Source: Hydractinia symbiolongicarpus
Taxonomy: Eukaryota > Cnidaria > Hydrozoa > Anthoathecata > Hydractiniidae
NCBI RefSeq assembly: GCF_029227915.1
Contig: NC_079883.1
Coordinates: forward strand, 30,754,001 to 30,818,000
Direction: 5' to 3'
Length of the DNA stretch: 64,000 nucleotides
Part shown: one piece after another, positions 12,590-24,567 of the stretch
Layout: each line of letters opens with the position of its first letter
Position numbering within the stretch: position 1 is the stretch's first letter
Translations under genes and position numbers: made by a program
The notes under the pieces: model-generated
What the model was told of the DNA's origin: nothing
The model's input: the letters and a program-made list of their open reading frames with translations, nothing else
Databases searched by the model: none

Positions 12590-13401
12590 GCGTCTCATCA
12601 AAAATGAAAACATTTTTGAAAACTACAAGTCTCATGCGTTTTAGTGGTAAAAAAAAAATTTAAAAAATCGTTCGGGAAATGAGTTTACACCCTGGGTACT
12701 TTCTTTGTATAGTTTTGACTATACGGGCCGAGTCCGGGATTTACGGGAAATCGCAGGTTTTCGTTTGCCGGCGATTAAACTTCTTTTATTCAGCGTCTCA
12801 TCAAAAATGAAAACATTTTTGAAAACTACAAGTCTCATGCGTTTTAGTGGTGAAAAAATAATTTAAAAAATCGTTCGGGAAATGAGTTTACTCCCTGGGT
12901 ACTTTCTTTGTATACTTTTGACTATGCGGGCCGAGTCCGGGGTTTACGGAAAATGGCGGGTTTTCGTTTGCCGGCGATTAAACTTCTTTTATTCAGCGTC
13001 TGATCAAAAATGAAAACATTTTTGAAAACTACAAGTCTCAAGCTTTTTAGTGGTGAAAAAAAAATTTAAAAAATCGTTGGGGAAATAAGTTTACTCCCTG
13101 GGTACTTTCTTTGTATACATTCGACTATACGGGCCAAGCCCGGGATTTACGGGAAATCGCATGATTTCGTTTGCCGGCGATTAAACCTCTTTCATTAAGC
13201 GTCTCATCAAAAATGAAAACATTTTTGAAAACTACAAGTCTCATGCGTTTTAGTGGTGAAAAGATAATTTAAAAAATCGTTTTGGAAATTAGTTTACTCA
13301 CAGGGTACTTTCTTTGTATACATTCGACTATACGGGCCAAGCCCGGGATTTACGGGAAATCGCGGGTTTTCGCTTGCCGGCGATTAAACCACTTTTATTC
13401 A
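12590..13401 (+). repeat. 4-monomer tandem repeat, copy 2 (812 bp)
   Basis: Tandem copy of 11778-12589 with only scattered differences (tatagttttgac near 12719, tacggaaaatgg near 12946, cgcatgattt near 13158). The monomer at 13402 again matches the first unit, so a third copy begins and is cut off after one monomer. Confidence 0.92.
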
Positions 13402-14619
13402 GCGTCTCATCAAAAATGAAAACATTTTTGAAAACTACAAGTCTCATGCGTTTTAGTGGTAAAAAAAAAATTTAAAAAATCGTTCGGGAAATGAGTTTAC
13501 ACCCTGGGTACTTTCTTTGTATACTTTTGACTATACGGGCCGAGTCCGGGATTTACGGGAAATCGCAGGTTTTCGTTTGCCGGCGATTAAACTTCTTTTA
13601 TTTAGCGTCTCATCAAAAATGAAAACATTTTTGAAAACTACAAGTCTCATGCGTTTTAGTGGTGAAAAAATAAATTAAAAAATCGTTCGGGAAATGAGTT
13701 TACTTCCTGTGTACTTTCTTTGTATACTTTTGACTATACGGGCCAAGCCCGGTATTTACGGGAAATCGCGGGTTTTCGTTTGTTGGCGATTAAACTTCTT
13801 TTATTCAGCGTCTCATCAAAAATGAAAACATTTTTGAAAACTACAAGTCTTATGCGTTTTAGTGGTGAAAAAATAATTTAAAAAATCGTTCCGGAAATGA
13901 GTTTACTCACAGGGTACTTTCTTTGTATACATTCGACTATACGGGCCAAGCCCGGGATTTACGGGAAATCGCAGGATTTCGTTTGCCGGCGATTAAACCT
14001 CTTTCATTAAGCGTCTCATCAAAAATGAAAACATTTTTGAAAACTGCAAGTCTCATGCGTTTTAGTGGTAAAAAAAAAATTTAAAAAATCGTTCGGGAAA
14101 TGAGTTTACTCCCTGGGTACTTTCTTTGTATACATTCGACTATACGGGCCAAGCCCGGGATTTACGGGAAATCGCGGGTTTTCATTTGCCGGCGATTAAA
14201 CCTCTTTCATTAAGCGTCTCATCAAAAATGAAAACATTTTTGAAAACTACAAGTCTTATGCGTTTTAGTGGTGAAAAAATAATTTAAAAAATCGTTCCGG
14301 AAATGAGTTTACTCACAGGGTACTTTCTTTGTATACATTCGACTATACGGGCAAAGCCCGGGATTTACGGGAAATCGCGGGTTTTCGTTTGCCGGCGATT
14401 AAACCTCTTTCATTAAGCGTCTCATCAAAAATGAAAACATTTTTAAAAACTACAAGTCTCATGGACTTTAGTGGTGAAATAATAATTTAAAAAATCATTC
14501 GGGAAATGAGTTTACACCCTGGGTACTTTCTTTGTATACTTTTGACTATACGAGCCGAGTCCGGGATTTACGGGAAATTGCTGGTTTTCCTTTGCCGGCG
14601 ATTAAACTTCTTTTGTTCA
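13402..14619 (+). repeat. Satellite: six monomers, two near-duplicate pairs
   Basis: Six units. The monomers at 13808 and 14214 (cttatg, cgttccgg, ctcacaggg) are close copies two units apart, a dimer-like arrangement. The unit at 14417 (catggac, catt, tgctggttttcc, tttgttcagtgtctg) leads into the next 8-mer family. No gene seen. Confidence 0.75.
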
Positions 14620-16243
14620 GTGTCTGATCAAAAATGAAAACATTTTTGAAAACTACAAGGCTTAAGCGTTTTAGTGGTGAAAGAAAAATTTAAAAAATCG
14701 TTCGGGAAATGAGTTTATTCCCTGGGTACTTTCTTTGTATACATTCGACTATACGGGCCAAGCCTGGGATTTACGGGAAATCGCGGGATTTCGTTTGCCG
14801 GCGATTAAACCTCTTTCATTAAGCGTCTCGTCAAAAATGAAAACATTTTTGAAAACAGCAAATCTCATGCTTTTTAATGGTGAAAAGATAATTTAAAAAA
14901 TCGTTTTGGAAATGAGTTTACTCACAGGGTACTTTCTTTGTATACATTTAACTTTTCGGGCCAAGCCCGGGATTTACGGGAAATCGCGGGGCTTCGTTTG
15001 CCGGCGATTAAACATCTTTCATTAAGCGTCTCATCAAAAATGAAAACATTTTTGAAAACTACAAGTCTCAAGCCTTTTAGTGGTGAAAGAAAAATTTAAA
15101 AAATCGTTCGGGAAATGAGTTTATTCCCTGGGTACTTTCTTTGTATACATTCGACTATACGGGCCAAGCCTGGGATTTACGGGAAATCGCGGGATTTCGT
15201 GTGCCGGCGATTAAACCTCTTTCATTAAGCGTCTCGTCAAAAATGAAAACATTTTTGAAAACTGCAAATCTCATGCGTTTTAGTGGTGAAAAGATAATTT
15301 AAAAAATCGTTTTGGAAATGAGTTTACTCCCTTGGTACTTTCTTAGTTTACATTCGACTATACGGGCCAAGCCCGGGATTTACGGCAAATCGTAGGATTT
15401 CGTTTGCCGGCGATTAAACCTCTTTCATTAAGCGTCTCATCAAAAATGAAAACATTTTTGAAAACGGCAAGTCTCATGCGTTTTAGTGGTGAAAAAATAA
15501 TTTAAAAAATCGTTCGGGAAATGAGTTTACTCCCTGGGTACTTTCTTTGTATACTTTTGACTATGCGGGCCGAGTCCGGAGTTTACGGGAAATCGCGGGT
15601 TTTCGTTTGCCGGCGATTAAACTTCTTTTATTTAGCGTCTCATCTAAAATGAAAACATTTTTGAAAACTACAAGTCTCATGCGTTTTAGTGGTAAAAAAA
15701 AATCTTAAAAAATCCTTCGGGAAATGAGTTTACTCCCTGGGTACTTTCTTTGTATACTTTTGACTATGCGGGCCGAGTCCGGGATTTACGGGAAATCGCA
15801 GGTTTTTGTTTGCCGGCGATTAAACTTCTTTTATTAAGCGTCTCATCAAAAATGAAAACATTTTTGAAAACTACAAGTCTCATTCTTTTTAGTGGTGAAA
15901 AAATAAATTAAAAAATCGTTCGAGAAATGAGTTTACTCCCTGGGTACTTTCTTTGTATACTTTTGACTATACGGGCCGAGTCCGGGATTTACGGGAAATC
16001 GCGGGTTTTCGTTTGCCGGCGATTAAACTTCTTTTATTCAGCGTCTCATCAAAAATGAAAACATTTTTAAAAACTACAAGTCTCATGCGTTTTAGTGGTG
16101 AAAAAATAAATTAAAAAATCGTTCGGGAAATGAGTTTACTTCCTGGGTACTTTCTTTGTATACTTTTGACTATACGGGCCAAGTCCGGGATTTACGGGAA
16201 ATCGCGGGTTTTCGTTTGCCGGCGATTAAACTTCTTTTGTTCA
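14620..16243 (+). repeat. S 8-mer higher-order repeat, copy 1 (1624 bp)
   Basis: Eight monomers: aaggcttaag with gaaagaaaaattt; acagcaaat with tttaacttttcgg and cggggcttcg; caagcctttt; actgcaaat with tcccttgg and tcttagttta; acggcaag with ccggagtt; catctaaaatg with aaaatctt; cattcttttt with cgttcgag; and a tttttaaaaac unit with ccaagtcc. Strong private mutations make later copies easy to follow at 16244, 17665 and 20711. Confidence 0.88.
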
Positions 16244-17664
16244 GTGTCTGATCAAAAATGAAAACATTTTTGAAAACTACAAGGCTTAAGCGTTTTAGTG
16301 GTGAAAGAAAAATTTAAAAAATCGTTCGGGAAATGAGTTTATTCCCTGGGTACTTTCTTTGTATACATTCGACTATACGGGCCAAGCCTGGGATTTACGG
16401 GAAATCGCGGGATTTCGTTTGCCGGCGATTAAACCTCTTTCATTAAGCGTCTCGTCAAAAATGAAAACATTTTTGAAAACAGCAAATCTCATGCTTTTTA
16501 ATGGTGAAAAGATAATTTAAAAAATCGTTTTGGAAATGAGTTTACTCACAGGGTACTTTCTTTGTATACATTTAACTTTTCGGGCCAAGCCCGGGATTTA
16601 CGGGAAATCGCGGGGCTTCGTTTGCCGGCGATTAAACATCTTTCATTAAGCGTCTCATCAAAAATGAAAACATTTTTGAAAACTACAAGTCTCAAGCCTT
16701 TTAGTGGTGAAAGAAAAATTTAAAAAATCGTTCGGGAAATGAGTTTATTCCCTGGGTACTTTCTTTGTATACATTCGACTATACGGGCCAAGCCTGGGAT
16801 TTACGGGAAATCGCGGGATTTCGTGTGCCGGCGATTAAACCTCTTTCATTAAGCGTCTCGTCAAAAATGAAAACATTTTTGAAAACTGCAAATCTCATGC
16901 GTTTTAGTGGTGAAAAGATAATTTAAAAAATCGTTTTGGAAATGAGTTTACTCCCTTGGTACTTTCTTAGTTTACATTCGACTATACGGGCCAAGCCCGG
17001 GATTTACGGCAAATCGTGGGATTTCGTTTGCCGGCGATTAAACCTCTTTCATTAAGCGTCTCATCAAAAATGAAAACATTTTTGAAAACGGCAAGTCTCA
17101 TGCGTTTTAGTGGTGAAAAAATAATTTAAAAAATCATTCGGGAAATGAGTTTACACCCTGGGTACTTTCTTTGTATACTTTTGACTATACGAGCCGAGTC
17201 CGGGATTTACGGGAAATTGCTGGTTTTCCTTTGCCGGCGATTAAACTTCTTTTGTTCAGTGTCTGATCAAAAATTAAAACATTTTTGAAAACTACAAGGC
17301 TTAAGCGTTTTAGTGGTGAAAGAAAAATTTAAAAAATCGTTTGGGAAATGAGTTTATTCCCTGGGTACTTTCTTTGTATACATTCGACTATACGGGCCAA
17401 GCCTGGGATTTACGGGAAATCGCGGGATTTCGTTTGCCGGCGATTAAAACTCTTTCATTAAGCGTCTCGTCAAAAATGAAAACATTTTTGAAAACTACAA
17501 GTCTCATGCGTTTTAGTGGTAAAAAAAAAAAATTAAAAATCTTTCGGGAAATGAGTTTACTCCCTGGGTACTTTCTTAGTATACATTCGACTATACGGGC
17601 CAAGCCCGGGATTTACGGCAAATCGTGGGATTTCGTTTGCCGGCGATTAAACCTCTTTCATTAA
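16244..17664 (+). repeat. S 8-mer, copy 2, broken and re-joined
   Basis: The first four monomers (16244-17055) copy 14620-15431 at an offset of 1624 bp. The fifth (17056) starts as the acggcaag unit but switches near its centre to the ttacaccc / tgctggttttcc unit otherwise found at 14417, so the series restarts at 17259. The monomer at 17462 is foreign to the series and resembles the tcttagtatac unit at 1836 and 5691. This is a compact record of at least two recombination events. Confidence 0.8.
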
Positions 17665-19085
17665 GCGTCTCATCAAAAATGAAAACATTTTTGAAAACGG
17701 CAAGTCTCATGCGTTTTAGTGGTGAAAAGATAATTTAAAAAATCGTTTTGGAAATGAGTTTACTCACAGGGTACTTTCTTTGTATACATTTAACTTTTCG
17801 GGCCAAGCCCGGGATTTACGGGAAATCGCGGGGCTTCGTTTGCCGGCGATTAAACCTCTTTCATTAAGCGTCTCATCAAAAATGAAAACATTTTTGAAAA
17901 CTACAAGTCTCAAGCCTTTTAGTGGTGAAAGAAAAATTTAAAAAATCGTTCGGGAAATGAGTTTATTCCCTGGGTACTTTCTTTGTATACATTCGACTAT
18001 ACGGGCCAAGCCTGGGATTTACGGGAAATCGCGGGATTTCGTGTGCCGGCGATTAAACCTCTTTCATTAAGCGTCTCGTCAAAAATGAAAACATTTTTGA
18101 AAACTGCAAATCTCATGCGTTTTAGTGGTGAAAAGATAATTTAAAAAATCGTTTTGGAAATGAGTTTACTCCCTTGGTACTTTCTTAGTTTACATTCGAC
18201 TATACGGGCCAAGCCCGGGATTTACGGCAAATCGTGGGATTTAGTTTGCCGGCGATTAAACCTCTTTCATTAAGCGTCTCATCAAAAATGAAAACATTTT
18301 TGAAAACGGCAAGTCTCATGCGTTTTAGTGGTGAAAAAATAATTTAAAAAATCGTTCGGGAAATGAGTTTACTCCCTGGGTACTTTCTTTGTATACTTTT
18401 GACTATGCGGGCCGAGTCCGGAGTTTACGGGAAATCGCGGGTTTTCGTTTGCCGGCGATTAAACTTCTTTTATTTAGCGTCTCATCTAAAATGAAAACAT
18501 TTTTGAAAACTACAAGTCTCATGCGTTTTAGTGGTAAAAAAAAATCTTAAAAAATCCTTCGGGAAATGAGTTTACTCCCTGGGTACTTTCTTTGTATACT
18601 TTTGACTATGCGGGCCGAGTCCGGGATTTACGGGAAATCGCAGGTTTTTGTTTGCCGGCGATTAAACTTCTTTTATTAAGCGTCTCATCAAAAATGAAAA
18701 CATTTTTGAAAACTACAAGTCTCATTCTTTTTAGTGGTGAAAAAATAAATTAAAAAATCGTTCGAGAAATGAGTTTACTCCCTGGGTACTTTCTTTGTAT
18801 ACTTTTGACTATACGGGCCGAGTCCGGGATTTACGGGAAATCGCGGGTTTTCGTTTGCCGGCGATTAAACTTCTTTTATTCAGCATCTCATCAAAAATGA
18901 AAACATTTTTAAAAACTACAAGTCTCATGCGTTTTAGTGGTGAAAAAATAAATTAAAAAATCGTTCGGGAAATGAGTTTACTTCCTGGGTACTTTCTTTG
19001 TATACTTTTGACTATACGGGCCAAGTCCGGGATTTACGGGAAATCGCGGGTTTTCGTTTGCCGGCGATTAAACTTCTTTTATTCA
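17665..19085 (+). repeat. S 8-mer, copy 3 (seven monomers)
   Basis: The unit at 17665 joins an acggcaag left part to the gaaaagata / tttaacttttcgg right part; the following six (17868-19085) match 15026-16243 in order. The offset is 14 monomers (2842 bp). Shared private features include tcccttgg with tcttagttta, aaaatctt with ccttcggg, and cattcttttt. Confidence 0.85.
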
Positions 19086-20710
19086 GCGTCTCATCTTAAA
19101 TGAAAAAATTTTTGAAAACTACAAGTCTCATGCGTTTTAGTGGTAAAAAAAAAATTTAAAAAATCGTTCGGGAAATGAGTTTACTCCCTGGGTACTTTCT
19201 TTGTATACTTTTGACTATGCGGGCCGAGTCCGGGATTTACGGGAAATCGCAGGTTTTTGTTTGCCGGCGATTAAACTTCTTTTATTAAGCGTCTCATCAA
19301 AAATGAAAACATTTTTAAAAACTACAAGTCTCATGCGTTTTAGTGGTGAAAAAATAAATTAAAAAATCGTTCGGGAAATGAGTTTACTCCCTGGGTACTT
19401 TCTTTGTATACTTTTGACTATACGGGCCGAGTCCGGGATTTACGGGAAATCGCGGGTTTTCGTTTGCCGGCGATTAAACTTCTTTTATTCAGCGTCTCAT
19501 CAAAAATGAAAACATTTTTGAAAACTTCAAGTCTCATGCGTTTTAGTGGTGAAAAAATAAATTAAAAAATCGTTCGGGAAATGAGTTTACTTCCTGGGTA
19601 CTTTCTTTGTATACTTTTGACTATACGGGCCAAGTCCGGGATTTATGGGAAATCGCGGGTTTTCGTTTGCCGGCGATTAAACTTCTTTTATTCAGCGTCT
19701 CATAAAAAATGAAAACATTTTTGAAAACTACAAGTCTTATGCGTTTTAGTGGTGAAAAAAATAATTTAAAAAATCGTTTTGGAAATGAGTTTACTCACAG
19801 GGTACTTTCTTTGTATACATTCGACTATACGGGCCAAGCCCGGGATTCACGGGAAATCGCGGGTTTTCGTTTGCGGGCGATTAAACCTCTTTCATTAAGC
19901 GTCTCACCAAAAATGGAAACATTTTTGAAAACTACAAGTCTCATGCGTTTTAGTGGTAAAAAGAAAATTTAAAAAATCGTTCGGGAAATGAGTTTACTTC
20001 CTGGGTACTTTCTTTGTATACATTCGACTGTACGAGCCAAGCCCGGGATTTACGAGAAATCGCGGGTTTTCGTTTGCCGGCGATTAAACCACTTTTATTC
20101 AGCGTCTCCTCAAAAATGAAAACATTTTTGAAAACTACAAGTCTCATGCGTTTTAGTGGTAAAAAAAAAATTTAAAAAATCGTTCGGGAAATGAGTTTAC
20201 TCCCTGGGTACTTTCTTTGTATACATTCGACTATACGGGCCAAGCCCGGGATTTACGGGAAATCGCGGGATTTCGTTTGCCGGCGATTAAACCTCTTTCA
20301 TTAAGCGTCTCATCAAAAATGAAAACATTTTTGAAAACTGCAAATCTCATGCGTTTTAGTGGTGAAAAGATAATTTAAAAAATCGTTTTGGAAATGAGTT
20401 TACTGACAGGGTACTTTCTTTGTATACATTCGACTATTCGGGCCAAGCCCGGGAGTTACGGGAAATCGCGGGATTTCGTTTGCCGGCGAGTAAACCTCTT
20501 TCATTAAGCGTCTCATCAAAAATGAAAACATTTTTGAAAACTGCAAGTCTCATGCGTTTTAGTGGTGAAAAGATAATTTAAAAAATCGTTTTGGAAATGA
20601 GTTTACTGACAGGGTACTTTCTTTGTATACATTCGACTATACGGGCCAAGCCCGGGATTTACGGGAAATCGCGGGTTTTCGCTTGCCGGCGATTAAACCA
20701 CTTTTATTCA
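19086..20710 (+). repeat. Satellite: left-edge triplet joined to a 7-mer-type block
   Basis: 19086-19694 repeats the triplet first seen at 9-617 (cttaaatgaaaaaattttt, tttttaaaaac, acttcaag). 19695-20710 then repeats part of the 7-mer block (gaaaaaaataattt with attcacggg, actgtacgagcc, cctcaaaaatg, ctgacaggg). The ctgacaggg unit occurs twice in a row (20305, 20508), and the second ends in the cgcttgcc and ccac tail of the 4-mer family. Confidence 0.8.
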
Positions 20711-22740
20711 GCGTCTCATCAAAAATGAAAACATTTTTGAAAACTACAAGTCTCATGCGTTTTAGTGGTGAAAGAAAAATTTAAAAAATCGTTTGGGAAA
20801 TGAGTTTATTCCCTGGGTACTTTCTTTGTATACATTCGACTATACGGGCCAAGCCTGGGATTTACGGGAAATCGCGGGATTTCGTTTGCCGGCGATTAAA
20901 CCTCTTTCATTAAGCGTCTCGTCAAAAATGAAAACATTTTTGAAAACTGCAAATCTTATGCTTTTTAATGGTGAAAAGATAATTTAAAAAATCGTTTTGG
21001 AAATGAGTTTACTCACAGGGTACTTTCTTTGTATACATTTGACTTTTCGGGCCAAGCCCGGGATTTACGGGAAATCGCGGGGCTTCGTTTGCCGGCGATT
21101 AAACCTCTTTCATTAAGCGTCTCATCAAAAATGAAAACATTTTTGAAAACTACAAGTCTCAAGCCTTTTAGTGGTGAAAGAAAAATTTAAAAAATCGTTC
21201 GGGAAATGAGTTTATTCCCTGGGTACTTTCTTTGTATACATTCGACTATACGGGCCAAGCCTGGGATTTACGGGAAATCGCGGGATTTCGTTTGCCGGCG
21301 ATTAAACCTCTTTCATTAAGCGTCTCGTCAAAAATGAAAACATTTTTGAAAACTGCAAATCTCATGCGTTTTAGTGGTGAAAAGATAATTTAAAAAATCG
21401 TTTTGGAAATGAGTTTACTCCCTGGGTACTTTCTTAGTATACATTCGACTATACGGGCCAAGCCCGGGATTTACGGCAAATCGTGGGATTTCGTTTGCCG
21501 GCGATTAAACCTCTTTCATTAAGCGTCTCATCAAAAATGAAAACATTTTTGAAAACGGCAAGTCTCATGCGTTTTAGTGGTGAAAAAATAATTTAAAAAA
21601 TCGTTCGGGAAATGAGTTTACTCCCTGGGTACTTTCTTTGTATACTTTTGACTATGCGGGCCGAGTCCGGAGTTTACGGGAAATCGCGGGTTTTCGTTTG
21701 CCGGCGATTAAACTTCTTTTATTCAGCGTCTCATCTAAAATGAAAAAATTTTTGAAAACTACAAGTCTCATGCGTTTTAGTGGTAAAAAAAAAATTTAAA
21801 AAATCGTTCGGGAAATGAGTTTACTCCCTGGGTACTTTCTTTGTATACTTTTGACTATGCGGGCCGAGTCCGGGATTTACGGGAAATCGCAGGTTTTTGT
21901 TTGCCGGCGATTAAACTTCTTTTATTAAGCGTCTCATCAAAAATGAAAACATTTTTGAAAACTACAAGTCTCATGCGTTTTAGTGGTGAAAAAATAAATT
22001 AAAAAATCGTTCGGGAAATGAGTTTACTCCCTGGGTACTTTCTTTGTATACTTTTGACTATACGGGCCGAGTCCGGGATTTACGGGAAATCGCGGGTTTT
22101 CGTTTGCCGGCGATTAAACTTCTTTTATTCAGCGTCTCATCAAAAATGAAAACATTTTTGAAAACTTCAAGTCTCATGCGTTTTAGTGGTGAAAAAATTA
22201 ATTAAAAAATCGTTCGGGAAATGAGTTTACTTCCTGGGTACTTTCTTTGTATACTTTTGACTATACGGGCCAAGTCCGGGATTTACGGGAAATCGCGGGT
22301 TTTCGTTTGCCGGCGATTAAACTTCTTTTATTCAGCGTCTCATAAAAAATGAAAACATTTTTGAAAACTACAAGTCTTATGCATTTTAGTGGTGAAAAGA
22401 TAATTTAAAAAATCGTTTTGGAAATGATTTTACTCACAGGGTACTTTCTTTGTATACATTCGACTATACGGGCCAAGCTCGGGATTTACGGGAAATCGCG
22501 GGTTTTCGTTTGCCGGCGATTAAACCTCTTTCATTAAGCGTCTCATCAAAAATGAAAACATTTTTGAAAACGGCAAGTCTCATGCGTTTTAGTGGTGAAA
22601 AAATAATTTAAAAAATCGTTCGGGAAATGAGTTTACTCCCTGGGTACTTTCTTTGTATACTTTTGACTATACGGGCCAAGTCCGGGATTTACGGGAAATC
22701 GCGGGTTTTCGTTTGCCGGCGATTAAACTTCTTTTATTCA
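20711..22740 (+). repeat. Satellite: S 8-mer fragment joined to the left-edge triplet
   Basis: 20711-21725 holds five units of the S series (gaaagaaaaattt, ttttaatgg, caagcctttt, actgcaaat, ccggagtt). 21726-22334 is another copy of the 9-617 triplet. 22335-22740 holds a gaaaagata unit and an acggcaag unit. The triplets at 19086 and 21726 are 2640 bp apart, so a 13-monomer higher-order period is plausible here. Confidence 0.75.
21929..22131 (+). repeat. Reference monomer, right-half type B
   Basis: A clean 203-bp unit of the second main type. Relative to the type A reference it carries ttttgac instead of attcgac, ccgagtccggg instead of ccaagcccggg, ctccctggg instead of ctcacaggg, gttcggg instead of gttctgg, and the tail cttcttttattca. 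By hand this is about 11 differences in 203 bp, roughly 5%. Type A and B units are interspersed throughout the array, and hybrid units (for example ccaagtccggg with a ttttgac block) are frequent, so the two types recombine. Confidence 0.9.
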
Positions 22741-24567
22741 GCGTCTCATAAAAAATGAAAACATTTTTGAAAACTACAAGTCTTATGCGTTTTAGTGGTG
22801 AAAAAAATAATTTAAAAAATCGTTCTGGAAATGAGTTTACTCACAGGGTACTTTCTTTGTATACATTCGACTATACGGGCCAAGCCCGGGATTCACGGGA
22901 AATCGCGGGTTTTCGTTTGCCGGCGATTAAACCTCTTTCATTAAGCGTCTCACCAAAAATGAAAACATTTTTGAAAACTACAAGTCTCATGCGTTTTAGT
23001 GGTAAAAAGAAAATTTAAAAAATCGTTCGGGAAATGAGTTTACTCCCTGGGTACTTTCTTTGTATACATTCGACTGTACGAGCCAAGCCCGGGATTTACG
23101 AGAAATCGCAGGTTTTCGTTTGCCGGCGATTAAACCACTTTTATTCAGCGTCTCCTCAAAAATGAAAACATTTTTGAAAACTACAAGTCTCATGCGTTTT
23201 AGTGGTAAAAAAAAATTTAAAAAATCGTTCGGGAAATGAGTTTACTCCCTGGGTACTTTCTTTGTATACATTCGACTATACGGGCCAAGCCCGGGATTTA
23301 CGGGAAATCGCGGGATTTCGTTTGCCGGCAATTAAACCTCTTTCATTAAGCGTCTCATCAAAAATGAAAACATTTTTGAAAACTGCAAGTCTCATGCGTT
23401 TTAGTGGTGAAAAGATAATTTAAAAAATCGTTTTGGAAATGAGTTTACTGACAGGGTACTTTCTTTGTATACATTCGACTATACGGGCCAAGCCCGGGAG
23501 TTACGGGAAATCGCGGGTTTTCGTTTGCCGGCGATTAAACCTCTTTCATTAAGCGTCTCATCAAAAATGAAAACATTTTTAAAAACTGCAAGTCTCATGG
23601 GCTTTAGTGGTGAAATAATAATTTAAAAAATCGTTCGGGAAATGAGTTTACACCCTGGGTACTTTCTTTGTATAATTTTGACTATACGAGCCGAGTCCGT
23701 GATTTACGGGAAGTCGCGGGTTTTCGTTTGAGGGCGATTAAACTTCTTTTATTCAGCGTCTCATCAAAAATGAAAACATTTTTAAAAACTACAAGTCTCA
23801 TGGGCTTTAGTGGTTAAATAATAATTTAAAAAATCGTTCGGTAAATGCGTTTACCCCCTGGGTACTTTCTTTGTATACTTTTGACTATACGGGCCGAGTC
23901 CGGGATTTACGGGAAATCGCAGGTTTTCGTTTGCCGGCGATTAAACTTTTTTTATTCAGCGTCTCATCAAAAATGAAAACATTTTTGAAAACTACAAGTC
24001 TCATGCGTTTTAGTGGTGAAAAAATAATTTAAAAAATCGTTCGGGAAATGAGTTTACTCCATGGGTACTTTCTTTGTTTACTTTTGACTATACGGGCCGA
24101 GTCCGGGATTTACGGGAAATCGCAGGTTTTCGTTTGCCGGCGATTAAACTTCTTTTATTCAGCGTCTCATCAAAAATGAAAACATTTTTGAAAACTACAA
24201 GTCTCATGCGTTTTAGTGGTGAAATAGTAATTTAAAAAATCGTTCGGGAAATGAGTTTGCACCCTGGGTACTTTCTTTGTATACTTTTGCCTATACGGGC
24301 CGAGTCCGGGATTTACGGGAAGTCGCGGGTTTTCGTTTGCCGGCGATTAAACCTCTTTCATTAAGCGTCTCATCAAAAATGAAAGCATTTTTGAAAATTA
24401 CAAGTCTCATGCGTTTTAGTGGTTAAAAAAAAATTTAAAAAATCGTTCGGGAAATGAGTTTACTCCCTGGGTACTTTCTTTGTATACATTCGACTATACG
24501 GGCCAAGCCCGGGATTTACGGGAAATCGCGGGTTTTCGTTTGCCGGCGATTAAACCACTTTTATTCA
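22741..24567 (+). repeat. Satellite: 7-mer-type block followed by domain boundary
   Basis: 22741-23755 repeats the 7-mer block series without the gcaattgag unit. 23756 and 23959 repeat the gttaaataa / cggtaaatgcg and tccatggg units known from 7518 and 9141. At 24162 the variants change abruptly to gtgaaatag / ttgcaccc / ttttgcc and gaaagcattttt / gttaaaa, which dominate the next 17 kb. The gaaaagata and ccaagtcc markers are not seen to the right of this segment. Confidence 0.8.

Noticed and set aside
17341-17664. Longest open frame (107 residues, plus strand) as a gene
   Set aside because: It runs across about one and a half satellite monomers, has no recognisable domain, and its first part is the same peptide seen in many other monomers. 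The length comes from a chance loss of a stop in the A tract near 17521-17532.
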